64,000 nt of DNA from Planctomycetota bacterium (GCA_018242625.1 JAFEBO010000008.1:434001-498000); one strand, 5' to 3'. Positions 16,187-25,548 are shown, counted from the stretch's first letter. Numbers and translations: made by a program. Notes: a model not told the origin generated them from the letters alone.

Positions 16187-16537
16187 ATGCCCAGCTCCAC
16201 AGCCAAGACCGCGAAAGCAGCCAAGCCCGCCGCGAGCACCTCCGAACAGGCCCAGCCCAAGGGCACCAAGATCGGCGTGGTCGAGTCGGACAAGCGCGAC
16301 AAGACGCGCAAGGTCGTCATCTCGTACCAGTCGATGCACCCCAAGTACGGCAAGTACATCCGCCAGCGCACCGTGCTGCACATCCACGACGAGAAGAACG
16401 AGAGCCGGCTCGGCGATGTCGTCGAGGTGGCCCAGTGCCGCCCCATGAGCAAGACCAAGTTCTGGCGGCTCGTCCGCATCGTCGAACGCCGCAGCGCCGC
16501 GGCCACCGCACTCGCCAGCGCCAAGGAGATCGTCTGA
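16187..16537 (+). CDS. rpsQ: Ribosomal protein S17
   Basis: S17 is a primary 16S rRNA-binding OB-fold protein. The 116-residue product has a Lys/Ala/Pro-rich N-terminal extension of about 28 residues. The conserved GVVESDKRDKTRKVVISYQSM, then VLHIHDEKNESRLGDVVEVAQCRPMSKTKFWRLV region (split in this description) follows. A C-terminal Ala-rich helix extends beyond the usual end. Order within the operon is normal. Confidence 0.95.
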   Translation: MPSSTAKTAKAAKPAASTSEQAQPKGTKIGVVESDKRDKTRKVVISYQSMHPKYGKYIRQRTVLHIHDEKNESRLGDVVEVAQCRPMSKTKFWRLVRIVERRSAAATALASAKEIV

Positions 16538-16588
16538 TCAAGGCCGCGCCCCTCCGCACCGGGCGCACCGCACGTCAGGACTAGAACC

Positions 16589-16975
16589 ATGCTTCAGCAA
16601 GAAACACGATGCGAAGTCGCGGACAACTCGGGCGCCAAAATCGCCTACGTCATCCGCGTGTACGGCGGCTCGACCGCCAGCGGAGCCTTCACCCGGCGCA
16701 CCGCCAACGTCGGCGACCGCGTTTTCGTCTCGATCAAGCGTGCACTCGCCGGATCGGACGTCAAGGAAGGCGACAAGTCCAAGGCCGTCGTCGTCCGCAC
16801 AACCAAGCCGACCCGTCGCGCCGACGGCTCGTACGTCAAGTTTGATTCCAACGCCGTGGTCCTCATCCAGGACGACGGCAACCCCAAGGGAACGCGCATC
16901 TTCGGGCCCGTCGCCCGCGAGCTGCGCGAGAAGAACTACATGAAGATCGTTTCGCTCGCCACGGAGGTGGTCTGA
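16589..16975 (+). CDS. rplN: Ribosomal protein L14
   Basis: L14 forms bridges B5 and B8 to the 30S subunit and is a target of RsfS. The 128-residue protein has [17 protein letters not shown] at the start, [20 protein letters not shown] in the middle and the ALIQ-like [24 protein letters not shown] block near the end. A few residues are inserted near [13 protein letters not shown] compared with E. coli. It overlaps no neighbour; rplX starts one base after its stop. Confidence 0.97.
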   Translation: MLQQETRCEVADNSGAKIAYVIRVYGGSTASGAFTRRTANVGDRVFVSIKRALAGSDVKEGDKSKAVVVRTTKPTRRADGSYVKFDSNAVVLIQDDGNPKGTRIFGPVARELREKNYMKIVSLATEVV

Positions 16976-16976
16976 C

Positions 16977-17330
16977 ATGCCAGCGCACATCCGCAAAGGT
17001 GACACCGTTTTCGTACGCTCCGGTTCCGCCAAGGGCCAGACCGGCGAAGTCGTCCGTGTCGATGTCAAGCACAGCCGCGTGTACGTGAAGGGCATCAACC
17101 TCCGCGTCAAGCACATGCGCCCCACCCAGCAGGCTCCGCAGGGCTCCATCGTCCAGCGCGAAGCCCCCATCCACATCTCCAACGTCAGCCCCGTCGTGGA
17201 CGGCAAGCCGACTCGCGTCCGCTTCGTCACAAAGTCCGACGGCACCAAGGTGCGAGTCGCGGCCAAGGGCGGGTCGGAGCTCTCCGTGCTGCACAAGGGC
17301 GGCCGTACCAAGACCAAGAAGCCTCACTGA
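16977..17330 (+). CDS. rplX: Ribosomal protein L24
   Basis: L24 is an assembly initiator at the 50S tunnel exit. The 117-residue protein shows the KOW motif near its N-terminus (VRSGSAKGQTGEVVRVD), then VYVKGINLRVKHMRPTQQ and SIVQREAPIHISNV. It lacks the zinc-binding cysteines of the CxxC form. It starts one base after rplN, so coupling is likely. Confidence 0.96.
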   Translation: MPAHIRKGDTVFVRSGSAKGQTGEVVRVDVKHSRVYVKGINLRVKHMRPTQQAPQGSIVQREAPIHISNVSPVVDGKPTRVRFVTKSDGTKVRVAAKGGSELSVLHKGGRTKTKKPH

Positions 17331-17344
17331 TCACGAGAAGAACC

Positions 17345-18046
17345 ATGTCCAGCGATCAAGACAAACAGCAAAAGCAGGGCAAGCCCCAGGGGAAACCCGC
17401 CGGCTCCAAGCCCCAGGGCAAGGACGGCGGCGCCAAGAAGGGCAAGCACGACGACGCCCCGGCCGATACCGGCCCCAAGACGCCGCCCCGCCTCAAGGTG
17501 AAGTTCGAGCAGGAAATCCGCTCGAAGGTCGCCGAGAAGTTCGGCATCAAGAACCCCATGGCGATGCCCAAGCTCGAGAAGATCGTGCTGAACGTCAACA
17601 TGGGACGTCACCTCGAAGGCACCAAGATCCCGCCGCACATCAAGACGCAGATCCTGGACACGCTCAACAAGGTCACCGGACAGCGGCCCGTCGTCGTCAA
17701 GGCCAAGAAGAGCGTCGCGAACTTCAAGCTCCGCGCCGGCTACGAGTCGTCCGTGATGGTCACCATCCGGCGCGACCGCATGTGGCACTTCCTCGACCGC
17801 TTCATCAACCTCGCCACGCCCCGTATCAAGGACTTCCGCGGCCTGTCGGACACGGCCTTCGACCGCCAGGGCAACTACGCCACCGGCGTCACCGAGCAGG
17901 GCGTCTTCCCCGAAATCAACATGGCCGAGGCCCAGTTCACCCACGGCATGAACATCAACGTCTGCTTCGCCCGCTCCAACCGCGAACGCAGCCGTTTCGT
18001 CCTCGAACAGCTCGGCATGCCCTTCAAGAAGCCGGAGGCTAAGTAA
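17345..18046 (+). CDS. rplE: Ribosomal protein L5
   Basis: L5 binds 5S rRNA in the central protuberance. The 233-residue protein has a Lys/Gly/Pro-rich disordered extension of about 45 residues before the normal L5 fold ([22 protein letters not shown]). It contains the [17 protein letters not shown] loop and the [14 protein letters not shown] end. N-terminal extensions of this kind recur in S17 and S5 of this cluster. The stop and the rpsN start overlap as TAATG. Confidence 0.97.
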   Translation: MSSDQDKQQKQGKPQGKPAGSKPQGKDGGAKKGKHDDAPADTGPKTPPRLKVKFEQEIRSKVAEKFGIKNPMAMPKLEKIVLNVNMGRHLEGTKIPPHIKTQILDTLNKVTGQRPVVVKAKKSVANFKLRAGYESSVMVTIRRDRMWHFLDRFINLATPRIKDFRGLSDTAFDRQGNYATGVTEQGVFPEINMAEAQFTHGMNINVCFARSNRERSRFVLEQLGMPFKKPEAK

Positions 18047-18231
18047 TGACGACCAAGGCACAGATGGCCAAGACCCGTCGTACCCCCAAGTTCAGCACCC
18101 GCACCGTGCGGCGCTGCGAACTCACCGGACGCGCCCGCGGCGTCTACCGCAAGTTCCGCATCTCACGAATCATGCTCCGCAAACTCGCCCTGGAAGGAAA
18201 GATCCCGGGCATGCGCAAGGCCAGCTGGTAA
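18046..18231 (+). CDS. rpsN: Ribosomal protein S14, short form without zinc cysteines
   Basis: S14 binds the 30S head. The product is 61 residues, the length of zinc-binding (type Z) S14, yet only one cysteine remains ([11 protein letters not shown]). The motif CxxC...CxxC of type Z is absent, and the centre reads like the zinc-free long form (C-x-x-TGR..RKF..SRI). The end, [11 protein letters not shown], is canonical. It is therefore a compact, zinc-independent S14. It starts on the last base of the rplE stop. Confidence 0.95.
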   Translation: MTTKAQMAKTRRTPKFSTRTVRRCELTGRARGVYRKFRISRIMLRKLALEGKIPGMRKASW

Positions 18232-18247
18232 GAAAGAGGTATTCACG

Positions 18248-18646
18248 ATGTCCATCGGCGACCCCATCGCGGACATGCTCACCCGGATCCGCAACGCGGT
18301 CCACACCAAGGCCAAGGCCGTCACTTGCCTCAACAGCAAGGTCTGCCGCGGTATCGCCAACGTCCTCAAGGACGAGGGTTATATCGAAGGCTTCGATGTG
18401 ATCGACGACGGCCGGCAGGGCCAGATCAAAATCCGCCTCAAGTACACGGCGGGCGGCGAGCCCCTCCTGCACTCTCTCGAGCGCATGAGCAAGCCCGGCC
18501 GTCGGATGTACCGCGGCGTAGACGTGCTCCCCAAGCCCATGCAGGGCCTGGGCATCGCAATCGTCTCCACCAGCAAGGGCGTGCTCAGCGACCGCATGGC
18601 CCGCGAGCAGCGTATCGGCGGCGAGCTTCTCTGCACGATCGAGTAA
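18248..18646 (+). CDS. rpsH: Ribosomal protein S8
   Basis: S8 is a 16S rRNA-binding protein that regulates the spc operon in E. coli. The 132-residue product starts MSIGDPIADMLTRIRNAV, has EGYIEGFDVIDDGRQGQI, and ends with ISTSKGVLSDRMAREQRIGGELLCTIE-like sequence (VSTSKGVL here). Length is normal. An AAGAAAGAGG purine tract precedes the ATG. A run of nine C residues follows the stop. Confidence 0.97.
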   Translation: MSIGDPIADMLTRIRNAVHTKAKAVTCLNSKVCRGIANVLKDEGYIEGFDVIDDGRQGQIKIRLKYTAGGEPLLHSLERMSKPGRRMYRGVDVLPKPMQGLGIAIVSTSKGVLSDRMAREQRIGGELLCTIE

Positions 18647-18718
18647 CCCCCCCCCAAGAGCACCATCGGCGGAAGCCGGAACAACCTTCCGAGAGCAACA
18701 CGCCAAGGAGTCAGATCC

Positions 18719-19288
18719 ATGTCCCGTATCGGTAAGAAACCCATCGAAGTCCCCGCCGGAATCAAGGTTTCGGTCAGCGGCAACACGATCGAACTCCAGG
18801 GCGCCAAGGGCAAGGACAAGGTCACCTTCCACCCCAAGGTGAAGGTCTCCTGGGCCGAGAGCGAGAAGGCCATCAAGGTCACGCTCGCCGACGGCGTCTC
18901 CACCGATGATGCCGATGCCAAGGCGCAGTGGGGCACCACCCGCGCCCTGATCCGCAACATGATCGACGGCGTCTCCAAGGGTTACGAGAAGACGATGCAG
19001 GTCGTCGGTACCGGCTGGAGCGCCGCTGTCACGGGCAAGAACCTCAAGCTGACCGTCGGATTCGCCAACTCGATCATCATGCCGATCCCCGAAGGCCTCA
19101 CGGTCGTCGTGGAAAAGCAGGTCGGCGAACTGACCCCCATCAAGGTCTCCGGCATTTCCCGCCAGCTCGTCGGCCAGTTCGCCTCGGCCATGCGGGCCAA
19201 GCGCAAGCCCGAGCCCTACAACGGCAAGGGCATCAAGTACGCCGAAGAAACCATCAAGCGCAAGCAGGGCAAGCAGTTCGGCGCCTGA
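18719..19288 (+). CDS. rplF: Ribosomal protein L6
   Basis: L6 lies at the base of the 50S stalk near the factor-binding site. The 189-residue protein begins [17 protein letters not shown]. It carries the internal duplicated fold, and ends with the conserved [23 protein letters not shown] block. A Shine-Dalgarno (AAGGAG) lies 8-9 bases upstream. Order rpsH-rplF-rplR is standard. Confidence 0.97.
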   Translation: MSRIGKKPIEVPAGIKVSVSGNTIELQGAKGKDKVTFHPKVKVSWAESEKAIKVTLADGVSTDDADAKAQWGTTRALIRNMIDGVSKGYEKTMQVVGTGWSAAVTGKNLKLTVGFANSIIMPIPEGLTVVVEKQVGELTPIKVSGISRQLVGQFASAMRAKRKPEPYNGKGIKYAEETIKRKQGKQFGA

Positions 19289-19329
19289 TCCGCACCACGA
19301 AAACACACCAAGCACACAAAGAGCCAGCC

Positions 19330-19692
19330 ATGAACAAGCAAGTCAACAAGCAGATCCGCCGGGCCCGCCGGCGCATCGGCATCCGCAAGCGGATCTCCGG
19401 CACGGCCACGCACCCGCGCCTCAGCATCTACAAGTCCCTGAACCACATGTACGCCCAGATCATCGACGATCTCTCCGGGCGCACCCTCGCCGCCGCCTCG
19501 ACGACCGACAAGTCCCTCAAGGCGGACAAGACCGGCAACGCCAAGGCCGCCGAGGCCGTCGGCACGCTCCTGGCCGAGCGGGCCAAGGGCAAGGGCGTCA
19601 CCACCGTCGTCTTCGACCGCTCCGGTTTCCGTTACCACGGTCGCGTCAAGGCTCTCGCCGACGCCGCCCGTAAGGCCGGCCTCAAGTTCTGA
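19330..19692 (+). CDS. rplR: Ribosomal protein L18
   Basis: L18 binds 5S rRNA together with L5. The 120-residue product starts [22 protein letters not shown] at ATG 19330, followed by [23 protein letters not shown] and the end [23 protein letters not shown], all conserved. The longer open frame from 18928 overlaps rplF and is rejected. Gene order is standard. Confidence 0.97.
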   Translation: MNKQVNKQIRRARRRIGIRKRISGTATHPRLSIYKSLNHMYAQIIDDLSGRTLAAASTTDKSLKADKTGNAKAAEAVGTLLAERAKGKGVTTVVFDRSGFRYHGRVKALADAARKAGLKF

Positions 19693-19751
19693 TTCGTCCC
19701 CTCCTGGAATGCTGACAGCTCATCGCTGAGAACCGATTTAGGACCCCACCC

Positions 19752-20474
19752 ATGCCCGAGATCCTTGACGAAGCAAGTTCAATCGAGTCCACGACCGTCG
19801 GCGTGTTCCGCACGTCGGCCACGGTGAAGGGCGGCCGTCGCTTCAGCTTCGGAGCGCTCGTGGTCGTCGGCGACCGCAAGGGCCGCGTCGGCTTTGGCTA
19901 CGGCAAGAGCAACGAAGTGCCCCAGGCCGTCGAGAAGGCGCAGAAGTACGCCAAGCGCGCCATGTCCGAGGTGCCGATGGCCGGCCGCACGCTGCCGCAC
20001 CAGGTCGAGGGTTCGTTCGGCGCCTCCAAGGTCCGCCTGATCCCCGCCTCTCCCGGAACCGGCGTCGTCGCAGGCTCGACCATCCGCGCCATCCTCGAAA
20101 TGGCCGGCATCACCGACTGCCTCACAAAGTGCTACGGCAATACCAACTCGTTCAACATCGTCAAGGCCTGCTTCGACGGCATCGAGAAGCTCCGCAAGCG
20201 CGAGCAGGTTGCCGAGGCACGCGGCGTCAAGATCGATACCACCGAAATTGAAAAGAAGATCGAGAAGGGCAAGGCCTTCGCCCCGACCTCCAAGGGCGAA
20301 AAGATGAAGGGCCCCGTCAACACCATCGGCCAGGATCGTCGCGGCGGACGCGGCGGGTCGGGCGGCGGACGCGGCGGACGCGGCGGCCCGCGCGGCGGCG
20401 CAGGTCGCGATGCCGGTCGCGAGACCCCGGCCCCGGCCGCTCCCGAGGGTGGCGACGCCAGCACCAACGCCTGA
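19752..20474 (+). CDS. rpsE: Ribosomal protein S5 with Gly/Arg-rich tail
   Basis: S5 of the 30S body, involved in decoding fidelity. The core is normal: VVGDRKGRVGFGYGKSNEV, PHQVEGSFGASKVRLIPA and GITDCLTKCYGNTNS-N. The 240-residue length exceeds the usual 165 or so. After the core there is a Lys-rich linker and a C-terminal GGRGG/RGG tract of about 35 residues that resembles RNA-binding RGG boxes. rpmD (L30), which normally follows rpsE, is absent, and rplO comes next. Confidence 0.96.
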   Translation: MPEILDEASSIESTTVGVFRTSATVKGGRRFSFGALVVVGDRKGRVGFGYGKSNEVPQAVEKAQKYAKRAMSEVPMAGRTLPHQVEGSFGASKVRLIPASPGTGVVAGSTIRAILEMAGITDCLTKCYGNTNSFNIVKACFDGIEKLRKREQVAEARGVKIDTTEIEKKIEKGKAFAPTSKGEKMKGPVNTIGQDRRGGRGGSGGGRGGRGGPRGGAGRDAGRETPAPAAPEGGDASTNA

Positions 20475-20510
20475 TCCAACTGAATCAGTTTTTTCCAAAG
20501 GGTTTCTCCC

Positions 20511-21137
20511 ATGATGATCCACGACATCACAGCCAAGGCCGGACGCTACAAGAAGCGCAAGCGCGTCGGACGCGGCGAAGGCTCGGGCCACGGCAAGCAG
20601 TCGGGCCGCGGCCAGAAGGGCGCAAGCTCGCGCTCGGGCCACGCCTCCAAGCGCTCCTTCGAAGGTGGTCAGATGCCGTACTTCCGGCGCCTGGCCAAGT
20701 TCGGCTTCACCAACGCCGCCTTCCGCACGCACTTCTGGATCGTCAACCTGCGCGAGATCGTCGCTCACCCGGCATTCGCCAAGGGTGGCACGGTCAACCT
20801 CAAGTCGCTCCAGGATGCCGGTCTCGTCCGCGACGACAGCCGCGACCTCAAGATCCTCGGCGCCGTCGGCGAGGAAGGCCTGAAGGTCAAGCTCAACGTC
20901 GAGGCCGCCCGCGTCTCCGACAAGGCCGTGCAGCTCATCACCCAGGCCGGCGGCAGCGTCAAGCAGTCCGGCACCCGGCGTGACAAGGTCCGCGGCGTCG
21001 ACCTCACCAGCGAGGACCGCACGCCCAAGAACCTCACCAAGAAGCTCAAGCGCACCAGCAAGCCCAAGAAGGTTGTTGATGACGAGGGCGAGGAAGAGGC
21101 CAAGGACGCGAAGCCGGCGAAGAAGCCCGCCGAGTGA
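20511..21137 (+). CDS. rplO: Ribosomal protein L15
   Basis: L15 is a late-assembly 50S protein. The 208-residue product has the basic Gly-rich start (KRKRVGRGEGSGHGKQSGRGQKG), the GQMPYFRRLAKFGF motif and the C-terminal globular domain. A Lys/Glu/Asp-rich tail lengthens it beyond the usual 145-150 residues. Two adjacent ATG codons (20511, 20514) could start it. It closes the main ribosomal block; a terminator follows 28 bases later. Confidence 0.96.
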   Translation: MMIHDITAKAGRYKKRKRVGRGEGSGHGKQSGRGQKGASSRSGHASKRSFEGGQMPYFRRLAKFGFTNAAFRTHFWIVNLREIVAHPAFAKGGTVNLKSLQDAGLVRDDSRDLKILGAVGEEGLKVKLNVEAARVSDKAVQLITQAGGSVKQSGTRRDKVRGVDLTSEDRTPKNLTKKLKRTSKPKKVVDDEGEEEAKDAKPAKKPAE

Positions 21138-21165
21138 GCCTGCGATTCCGTGCATCCATATTCCC

Positions 21166-21200
21166 GACCCCGCGATTCAACCCGCGGGGTCGTTTCTTTC
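21166..21200 (+). terminator. Intrinsic terminator between rplO and secY
   Basis: A perfect 9-bp stem GACCCCGCG/CGCGGGGTC with an 8-base loop is followed by GTTTCTTTC. It separates secY from the ribosomal operon, in contrast to the usual spc operon where rplO and secY are co-transcribed. Confidence 0.75.
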
Positions 21201-21225
21201 CCGATCAGCCGCCAGTTTCGCGGAA

Positions 21226-21231
21226 TACACT
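21226..21231 (+). promoter_or_regulatory. Candidate -10 box TACACT for secY
   Basis: TACACT lies 33 bases before the secY ATG and 26 bases after the terminator, giving a leader of about 27 bases. It matches the -10 hexamer found at other genes in this window. Confidence 0.5.
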
Positions 21232-21264
21232 TGGCCTCACCTCCTGACCGGACCTGACCCACAC

Positions 21265-22671
21265 ATGTTTTCGACCATCAAGAACGTGCTTTCGATCCGG
21301 GATCTTCGAAACAAGATCCTGTTCACTTTCGCCATGCTCCTGGTCTTCCGTATCGGGCACTGGATCCCCCTGCCCGGCACCAACCAGGAAGCCCTGGCCA
21401 AGATGGTGAAGAACGCGACCGAGAGCAGCTCCGCCCTCGGACGCGTCGCCGACTTTGTCTCGATGTTCTCCGGCGGCTCGCTCTCGCACTCGACGATCTT
21501 CGGCCTAGGCGTGATGCCCTACATCACGGCGGGCATCATCTTCCAGCTCATCGCCACGGTCATGCCCAGCCTGAAGAAACTCCAGGAAGAAGGCCCGACC
21601 GGACGCCAGAAGATCATGGAATGGACGCGCTACGTCACCGTGGCGCTCTGCATCATCCAGGGCGCGGGCTGGATCAGCTACATCCGCGCCCAGGATCTCA
21701 TCCAGCCTCAGTACGCGGCCAACGGTCTCTGGTGGGTCATGGCGATCGCCACGCTCACCGCAGGCACAATCTTCCTCATGTGGATCGGTGAACAGATCGA
21801 CAGGTTCGGCATCGGCAACGGTGTCTCCATGATCATCATGGCGGGCATCCTCGCCGCCATGCCCCGCGCCATCCAGGACGCGCAGGCCAACTTCGATCCC
21901 ACCAACGCCGACAAGATGGGCTACATGGGACTCATCATGCTCTGCCTGGGCTTCCTCGTCGTCGTGGGCGGATCCGTGCTCATGACCCTCGCCCAGCGCC
22001 GCATCCCCGTCCAGCAGGCAAAGCACACCCGCGGCCGGCGCGTCTTCGGCGGCCAAAAGAGCTATCTCCCGCTCCGTATCAACCACGGCGGCGTGATGCC
22101 CATCATCTTCGCCAGCTCGCTGATGATGTTCCCCAGCGTCTTCTTCACCTGGTCGCACGAGTTCGTGCGGGCCCAGGTCGCCAAGTCCGGGCAGGAACCC
22201 GGCTTCTTCTCCGGGCTCACGCAGTTCCTCTCGATCAACTTCACGCAGGGCGAGTATCTGTACGTCCTGCTCTATATCGCGATGGTCTACTTCTTCAGCT
22301 ATTTCTGGATCACCGTCCAGTTCAATCCGCAGGACATGAGCAAGCAGCTCAAAGAGCACGGCTCGTTCATCCCCGGCCTCCGCCCCGGCCCTCGCACCGC
22401 CGAATACCTCGAGACCGTGATCGTCCGCGTCACTTACGTCGGCGCCGCCTTCCTCTCGGTCATCGCCATTCTGCCCGTGGTCGTCAACAGAGCATTCGGC
22501 GTTCCCCAGACCGTCACCCAGTTCCTGGGCGGCACGGGCCTGCTCATCGTCGTTTCCGTCTGCATGGACTTCCTCCAGAAGGTCGAGGCCCAGCTGCTGA
22601 TGCGCAATTACGCCGGATTCCTCTCCGAGGGCGAAGAGGGCGGACCAAAGTTCCACGGACCGCGCGGCTGA
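21265..22671 (+). CDS. secY: Protein translocase subunit SecY
   Basis: SecY forms the inner-membrane Sec channel. The 468-residue protein starts [20 protein letters not shown] at ATG 21265. It contains the plug-region [19 protein letters not shown], ten hydrophobic segments, the cytoplasmic RRIPVQQAK loop and the C-terminal [14 protein letters not shown]. The longer open frame from 20980 overlaps rplO. secY has its own terminator upstream and a likely promoter, and is followed by infA after 34 bases. No adk or map gene intervenes. Confidence 0.97.
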   Translation: MFSTIKNVLSIRDLRNKILFTFAMLLVFRIGHWIPLPGTNQEALAKMVKNATESSSALGRVADFVSMFSGGSLSHSTIFGLGVMPYITAGIIFQLIATVMPSLKKLQEEGPTGRQKIMEWTRYVTVALCIIQGAGWISYIRAQDLIQPQYAANGLWWVMAIATLTAGTIFLMWIGEQIDRFGIGNGVSMIIMAGILAAMPRAIQDAQANFDPTNADKMGYMGLIMLCLGFLVVVGGSVLMTLAQRRIPVQQAKHTRGRRVFGGQKSYLPLRINHGGVMPIIFASSLMMFPSVFFTWSHEFVRAQVAKSGQEPGFFSGLTQFLSINFTQGEYLYVLLYIAMVYFFSYFWITVQFNPQDMSKQLKEHGSFIPGLRPGPRTAEYLETVIVRVTYVGAAFLSVIAILPVVVNRAFGVPQTVTQFLGGTGLLIVVSVCMDFLQKVEAQLLMRNYAGFLSEGEEGGPKFHGPRG

Positions 22672-22705
22672 TCCACACCACCGAGTAAGCTCGACCGGGA
22701 GATTC

Positions 22706-22930
22706 ATGGGCAAGCAGGACGACAAGTTCACGTTCGAAGCAGAGGTCACCGAGGCGCTCCCAAACGCCATGTTCAAGGTCCGCCTGCCCAACGAGCAGAA
22801 GACCGAAGTGCTCGCGTATGTATCCGGCAAGATGCGCATGAACTACATCCGCATCCTCCCCGGCGACAAGGTGACGGTCGAGATGAGCCCTTACGACCTT
22901 TCCAAGGCCCGCATCACCTTCCGCCACTGA
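22706..22930 (+). CDS. infA: Translation initiation factor IF-1
   Basis: IF-1 binds the 30S A site during initiation. The 74-residue OB-fold protein shows [19 protein letters not shown], then [29 protein letters not shown] (split across residues 34-65). The end, KARITFRH, departs slightly from the usual RIxYR. A GGGAG Shine-Dalgarno precedes the ATG. It lies between secY and a pair of membrane/glycosyltransferase genes rather than directly before rpmJ. Confidence 0.96.
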   Translation: MGKQDDKFTFEAEVTEALPNAMFKVRLPNEQKTEVLAYVSGKMRMNYIRILPGDKVTVEMSPYDLSKARITFRH

Positions 22931-22951
22931 ACCCGCCCGCAGTAACTCTTC

Positions 22952-24160
22952 ATGGCCGCTGACGCTCAAGCCCAGTCGCCCCTGCGCAGCCGGCTTGAGC
23001 CGCACCTCTCCCGTATCGCGGTCATCCTCTGGATCGTCCTGCTCGCCGCCGCAGTCGGCCGCGGCCTCTTTCTCCACGGCCAGCTCCGCCACACCGGCGA
23101 AGGCTTCATGATCTTTCTCCAGGCGGGCGAACACTGGCGCGCCGGCGAGAATCTCTATCAGCCCGGCGACAGCCTCCGCGCGTTCCGCAACAGCCCGCTC
23201 GTGGGCGCTGCCTTCGGACCCCTGAGCGCCCTCCCCGGCAACGTCGCCAGCGCCCTCCTCCGGCTGATCAGCTTCTCATCGGTAGTGATCGGATTGTGGC
23301 TGCTCGTCTCCACGTTTATCGCGCCCAGGTTTCGCACACTCGCTCGCCCCTGGATCTTCCTGCTCGCAATCGTGCTCTGCATGCAGCCCCTCGGAGATGC
23401 TCAGACCAACGGCCTGAGCGCGGGGCTCATCGCGATGGGGGCCGCCCTGGTCGCCCGCGGCAGATTCTGGCCCGCCGCGTTCGCGCTCGTGCTTGCCGTC
23501 CACGTCAAGGCCTATCCCGTCGCGCTGCTGATGCTCTTCGTGGCGCTCTTCCCGCGCCGCATGATCCTCCCCGTCATCGTCGCCGGCCTTGCCACATTCC
23601 TCGCGACCTTTCTCTTTCAGAAATTCGAGTACGTCCAGACGCAGTGGGGGGACTGGATCCGCTACGGCCTGAACAACCGCCAGGGACCCGGCGGCCAGAA
23701 TGTTTTCCGCGACATCCGAACCCTGCTTCAGGTCCTGGGCATCCCGTGCTCTCCGCAGGCCTACCTCATTCTGGAAGCCGCGACCGGTCTGCTGCTCTGC
23801 GTCTACGTGCTCTGGCTCCGTCCGAGAGTCACGTCTTCGCGTCTGCTCGTGACCACCTACACCCTCGCGGTTGCATGGATGACGGTCCTTGGACCGGCTA
23901 CAGAATCGCAGACCTATATCCATCTCGCTCCCGCCTGCGCCCTCGTTGTCTGGCTCACCTGGAGCTCGCCCGACCGCCTGCCCGACGGCCTCTTCGCCCT
24001 GTCAGGCTGGACTCTCATCGCAATCACGCAGGTAGCGCTCTGGTTCCCCCGCGGAAGCAGCACGCACCAGCTGGGCCTGCACGCCGCCGGCGCCCTGCTG
24101 GTCGCCGCCGCTACGATTCTCTGGTCGCTGAGAAATTCGCCCCAGGAACAGCTCGCGTGA
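22952..24160 (+). CDS. DUF2029/GT87-like membrane glycosyltransferase
   Basis: A 402-residue integral membrane protein with about ten hydrophobic segments. The layout resembles GT87/DUF2029 polyprenol-phosphate-mannose-dependent transferases: AGEHWRAGENLYQPG after the first segment and VHVKAYPVALLML later. The next gene encodes a GT2 enzyme of the polyprenyl-phosphate mannose synthase type. The two overlap by four bases (GTGA), consistent with a donor-maker and donor-user pair acting at the membrane. The GT87 assignment is moderate because no catalytic aspartate is certain. Both genes interrupt the infA-rpmJ pairing common elsewhere. Confidence 0.72.
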   Translation: MAADAQAQSPLRSRLEPHLSRIAVILWIVLLAAAVGRGLFLHGQLRHTGEGFMIFLQAGEHWRAGENLYQPGDSLRAFRNSPLVGAAFGPLSALPGNVASALLRLISFSSVVIGLWLLVSTFIAPRFRTLARPWIFLLAIVLCMQPLGDAQTNGLSAGLIAMGAALVARGRFWPAAFALVLAVHVKAYPVALLMLFVALFPRRMILPVIVAGLATFLATFLFQKFEYVQTQWGDWIRYGLNNRQGPGGQNVFRDIRTLLQVLGIPCSPQAYLILEAATGLLLCVYVLWLRPRVTSSRLLVTTYTLAVAWMTVLGPATESQTYIHLAPACALVVWLTWSSPDRLPDGLFALSGWTLIAITQVALWFPRGSSTHQLGLHAAGALLVAAATILWSLRNSPQEQLA

Positions 24161-24921
24161 CGACTCAAGTTCTCTATTCCCGGCCCGAAACAACGGCGCT
24201 CCCGCAGACGCCCGCTGTCTCCGTGGTCGTTCCAACCTTCCGGGAAGCCGCCAACATTCCCGAACTGGTCGAGCGGATCGAGCGGGCGGCTCCCAACGCC
24301 GAAATCATCATCGTGGACGACAACAGCAACGACGGCACCGAAACGGTCGTCGACGCCCTTGGCCGGGCCAGTGTCCGCCTCATCGTCCGGAAAACCGAGC
24401 GAGGCCTCTCATCGGCCGTCATCGCCGGCTGCAAGGCCGCCCGGGGGCCCATTACCGTCGTCATGGATGCCGACCTCAGCCACCCGCCCGAGGCCATCCC
24501 CGACATGCTGGCTCAGTTTGAACGAGGCGCCGACTTTGTACTCGGATCGCGCTACATCGAAGGCGGCACCACCGACTCCGAGTGGACGTTCTTTCGCCGG
24601 ATCAACAGCCTCTCGGCAACTCTGATGGCGCGCCCTTTGACCAGCCTCTCCGACCCGATGTCGGGTTTCTTTGCCATGCGTTCGGCCGACTTTCGGGCGA
24701 CCCGCGACCTCAACCCGATCGGCTACAAGATCGCCCTGGAAATGCTGGTCAAAGGGCCCTTCCGTGCCCCCCGGGAGGTCCCCATCCACTTCGCCGACCG
24801 CAAGCGGGGGGAGAGCAAGCTCAGCCTGAAAGAGCAGGCCCGGTACATCCGGCACCTGCTCCGACTCTACCGGTTTAAATTCCTCGGGTCGGGCAAAGGT
24901 TCGGGCACCCCTTCCGCCTGA
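24157..24921 (+). CDS. GT2 glycosyltransferase, polyprenyl-phosphate mannose synthase type
   Basis: A 254-residue GT-A-fold enzyme starting at GTG 24157, four bases before the end of the preceding gene. Motifs: VSVVVPTFREAANIPEL, VDDNSNDGT, and DADLSHPPEAIP, the dolichol/polyprenol-phosphate mannose synthase version of the DxD site. RKRGESKLS near the C-terminus is also typical. No C-terminal membrane segment is present, so it should be a soluble or peripheral DPM1-like enzyme. It probably loads mannose or another hexose on a polyprenyl phosphate for the upstream membrane transferase. Confidence 0.85.
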   Translation: MTTQVLYSRPETTALPQTPAVSVVVPTFREAANIPELVERIERAAPNAEIIIVDDNSNDGTETVVDALGRASVRLIVRKTERGLSSAVIAGCKAARGPITVVMDADLSHPPEAIPDMLAQFERGADFVLGSRYIEGGTTDSEWTFFRRINSLSATLMARPLTSLSDPMSGFFAMRSADFRATRDLNPIGYKIALEMLVKGPFRAPREVPIHFADRKRGESKLSLKEQARYIRHLLRLYRFKFLGSGKGSGTPSA

Positions 24922-24937
24922 CTTTCCCGGGCGGCCT

Positions 24938-24954
24938 GCCTAGTATTTCGGCCC
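24938..24954 (+). promoter_or_regulatory. Repeated promoter element upstream of rpmJ
   Basis: A 17-base sequence containing TAGTAT (24941-24946) occurs again identically at 27348-27364 upstream of rplQ. The TAGTAT is well placed as a -10 box, with a leader of about 40 bases before rpmJ. Confidence 0.5.
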
Positions 24955-24993
24955 GGTCCGGCTCGCCCGAACCGAGCATGAACAAGGTGTGCC

Positions 24994-25110
24994 ATGAAGG
25001 TCAAAGCAAGCGTTCGTCGCATCTGCAATCAGTGCCAGGTTGTCCGCCGCAAGGGTAAGGTGCGGGTGATCTGCAAGGCCGATCCCAAGCACAAGCAGGT
25101 GCAGGGCTGA
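24994..25110 (+). CDS. rpmJ: Ribosomal protein L36 (zinc form)
   Basis: This 38-residue protein starts [14 protein letters not shown]. It keeps the complete zinc ligand set: Cys-x2-Cys at residues 11 and 14, a third Cys at 27 and a His near 33, as in classical RpmJ. It is short and easily missed, but its position directly before rpsM is standard. The ATG follows a repeated promoter-like element by about 40 bases, so rpmJ-rpsM-rpsK probably form their own transcription unit. Confidence 0.95.
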   Translation: MKVKASVRRICNQCQVVRRKGKVRVICKADPKHKQVQG

Positions 25111-25164
25111 TCCCGTATTCAGGAATCGATTTTCAATTGCTCGTGAAGCTAGGAGCGTGAACCA

Positions 25165-25548
25165 GTGCCTCGTATCGCCGGCATCGACGTGCCAGACAAC
25201 AAGAAGATTCTCTTCGCCCTCCAGTACATCCACGGGATCGGGCCCCACTTTGCCAAGCAGATCCTGACCGAAGCCGGCGTCAACCCCGACGCTCGCGCTC
25301 GCGAAGTTCCCGAAACGCAGCTGGCGCAGATCAACGCCATCATCGACGCTTCGTACCTTGTCGAGGGTGCTCTCCGCCGCCAGGTGCAGCAGAACATCCA
25401 GCGTCTCAAGGACATCAGGAGCTACCGCGGCGAGCGCCACCGCAAGGGCCTTCCGGTCCGCGGCCAGCGCACCCAGTCCAACGCTCGCACCCGCAAGGGC
25501 AAGAAGAAGACCGTCGCCGGCAAGAAGGGCGTCAAGGCCAAGGCCTAA
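25165..25548 (+). CDS. rpsM: Ribosomal protein S13
   Basis: S13 of the 30S head makes inter-subunit bridges. The 127-residue product starts at GTG 25165 ([25 protein letters not shown]). It has the helix-two-turn-helix core and ends with the conserved [30 protein letters not shown] region. An AGGAG Shine-Dalgarno lies 9 bases upstream. Confidence 0.97.
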   Translation: MPRIAGIDVPDNKKILFALQYIHGIGPHFAKQILTEAGVNPDARAREVPETQLAQINAIIDASYLVEGALRRQVQQNIQRLKDIRSYRGERHRKGLPVRGQRTQSNARTRKGKKKTVAGKKGVKAKA

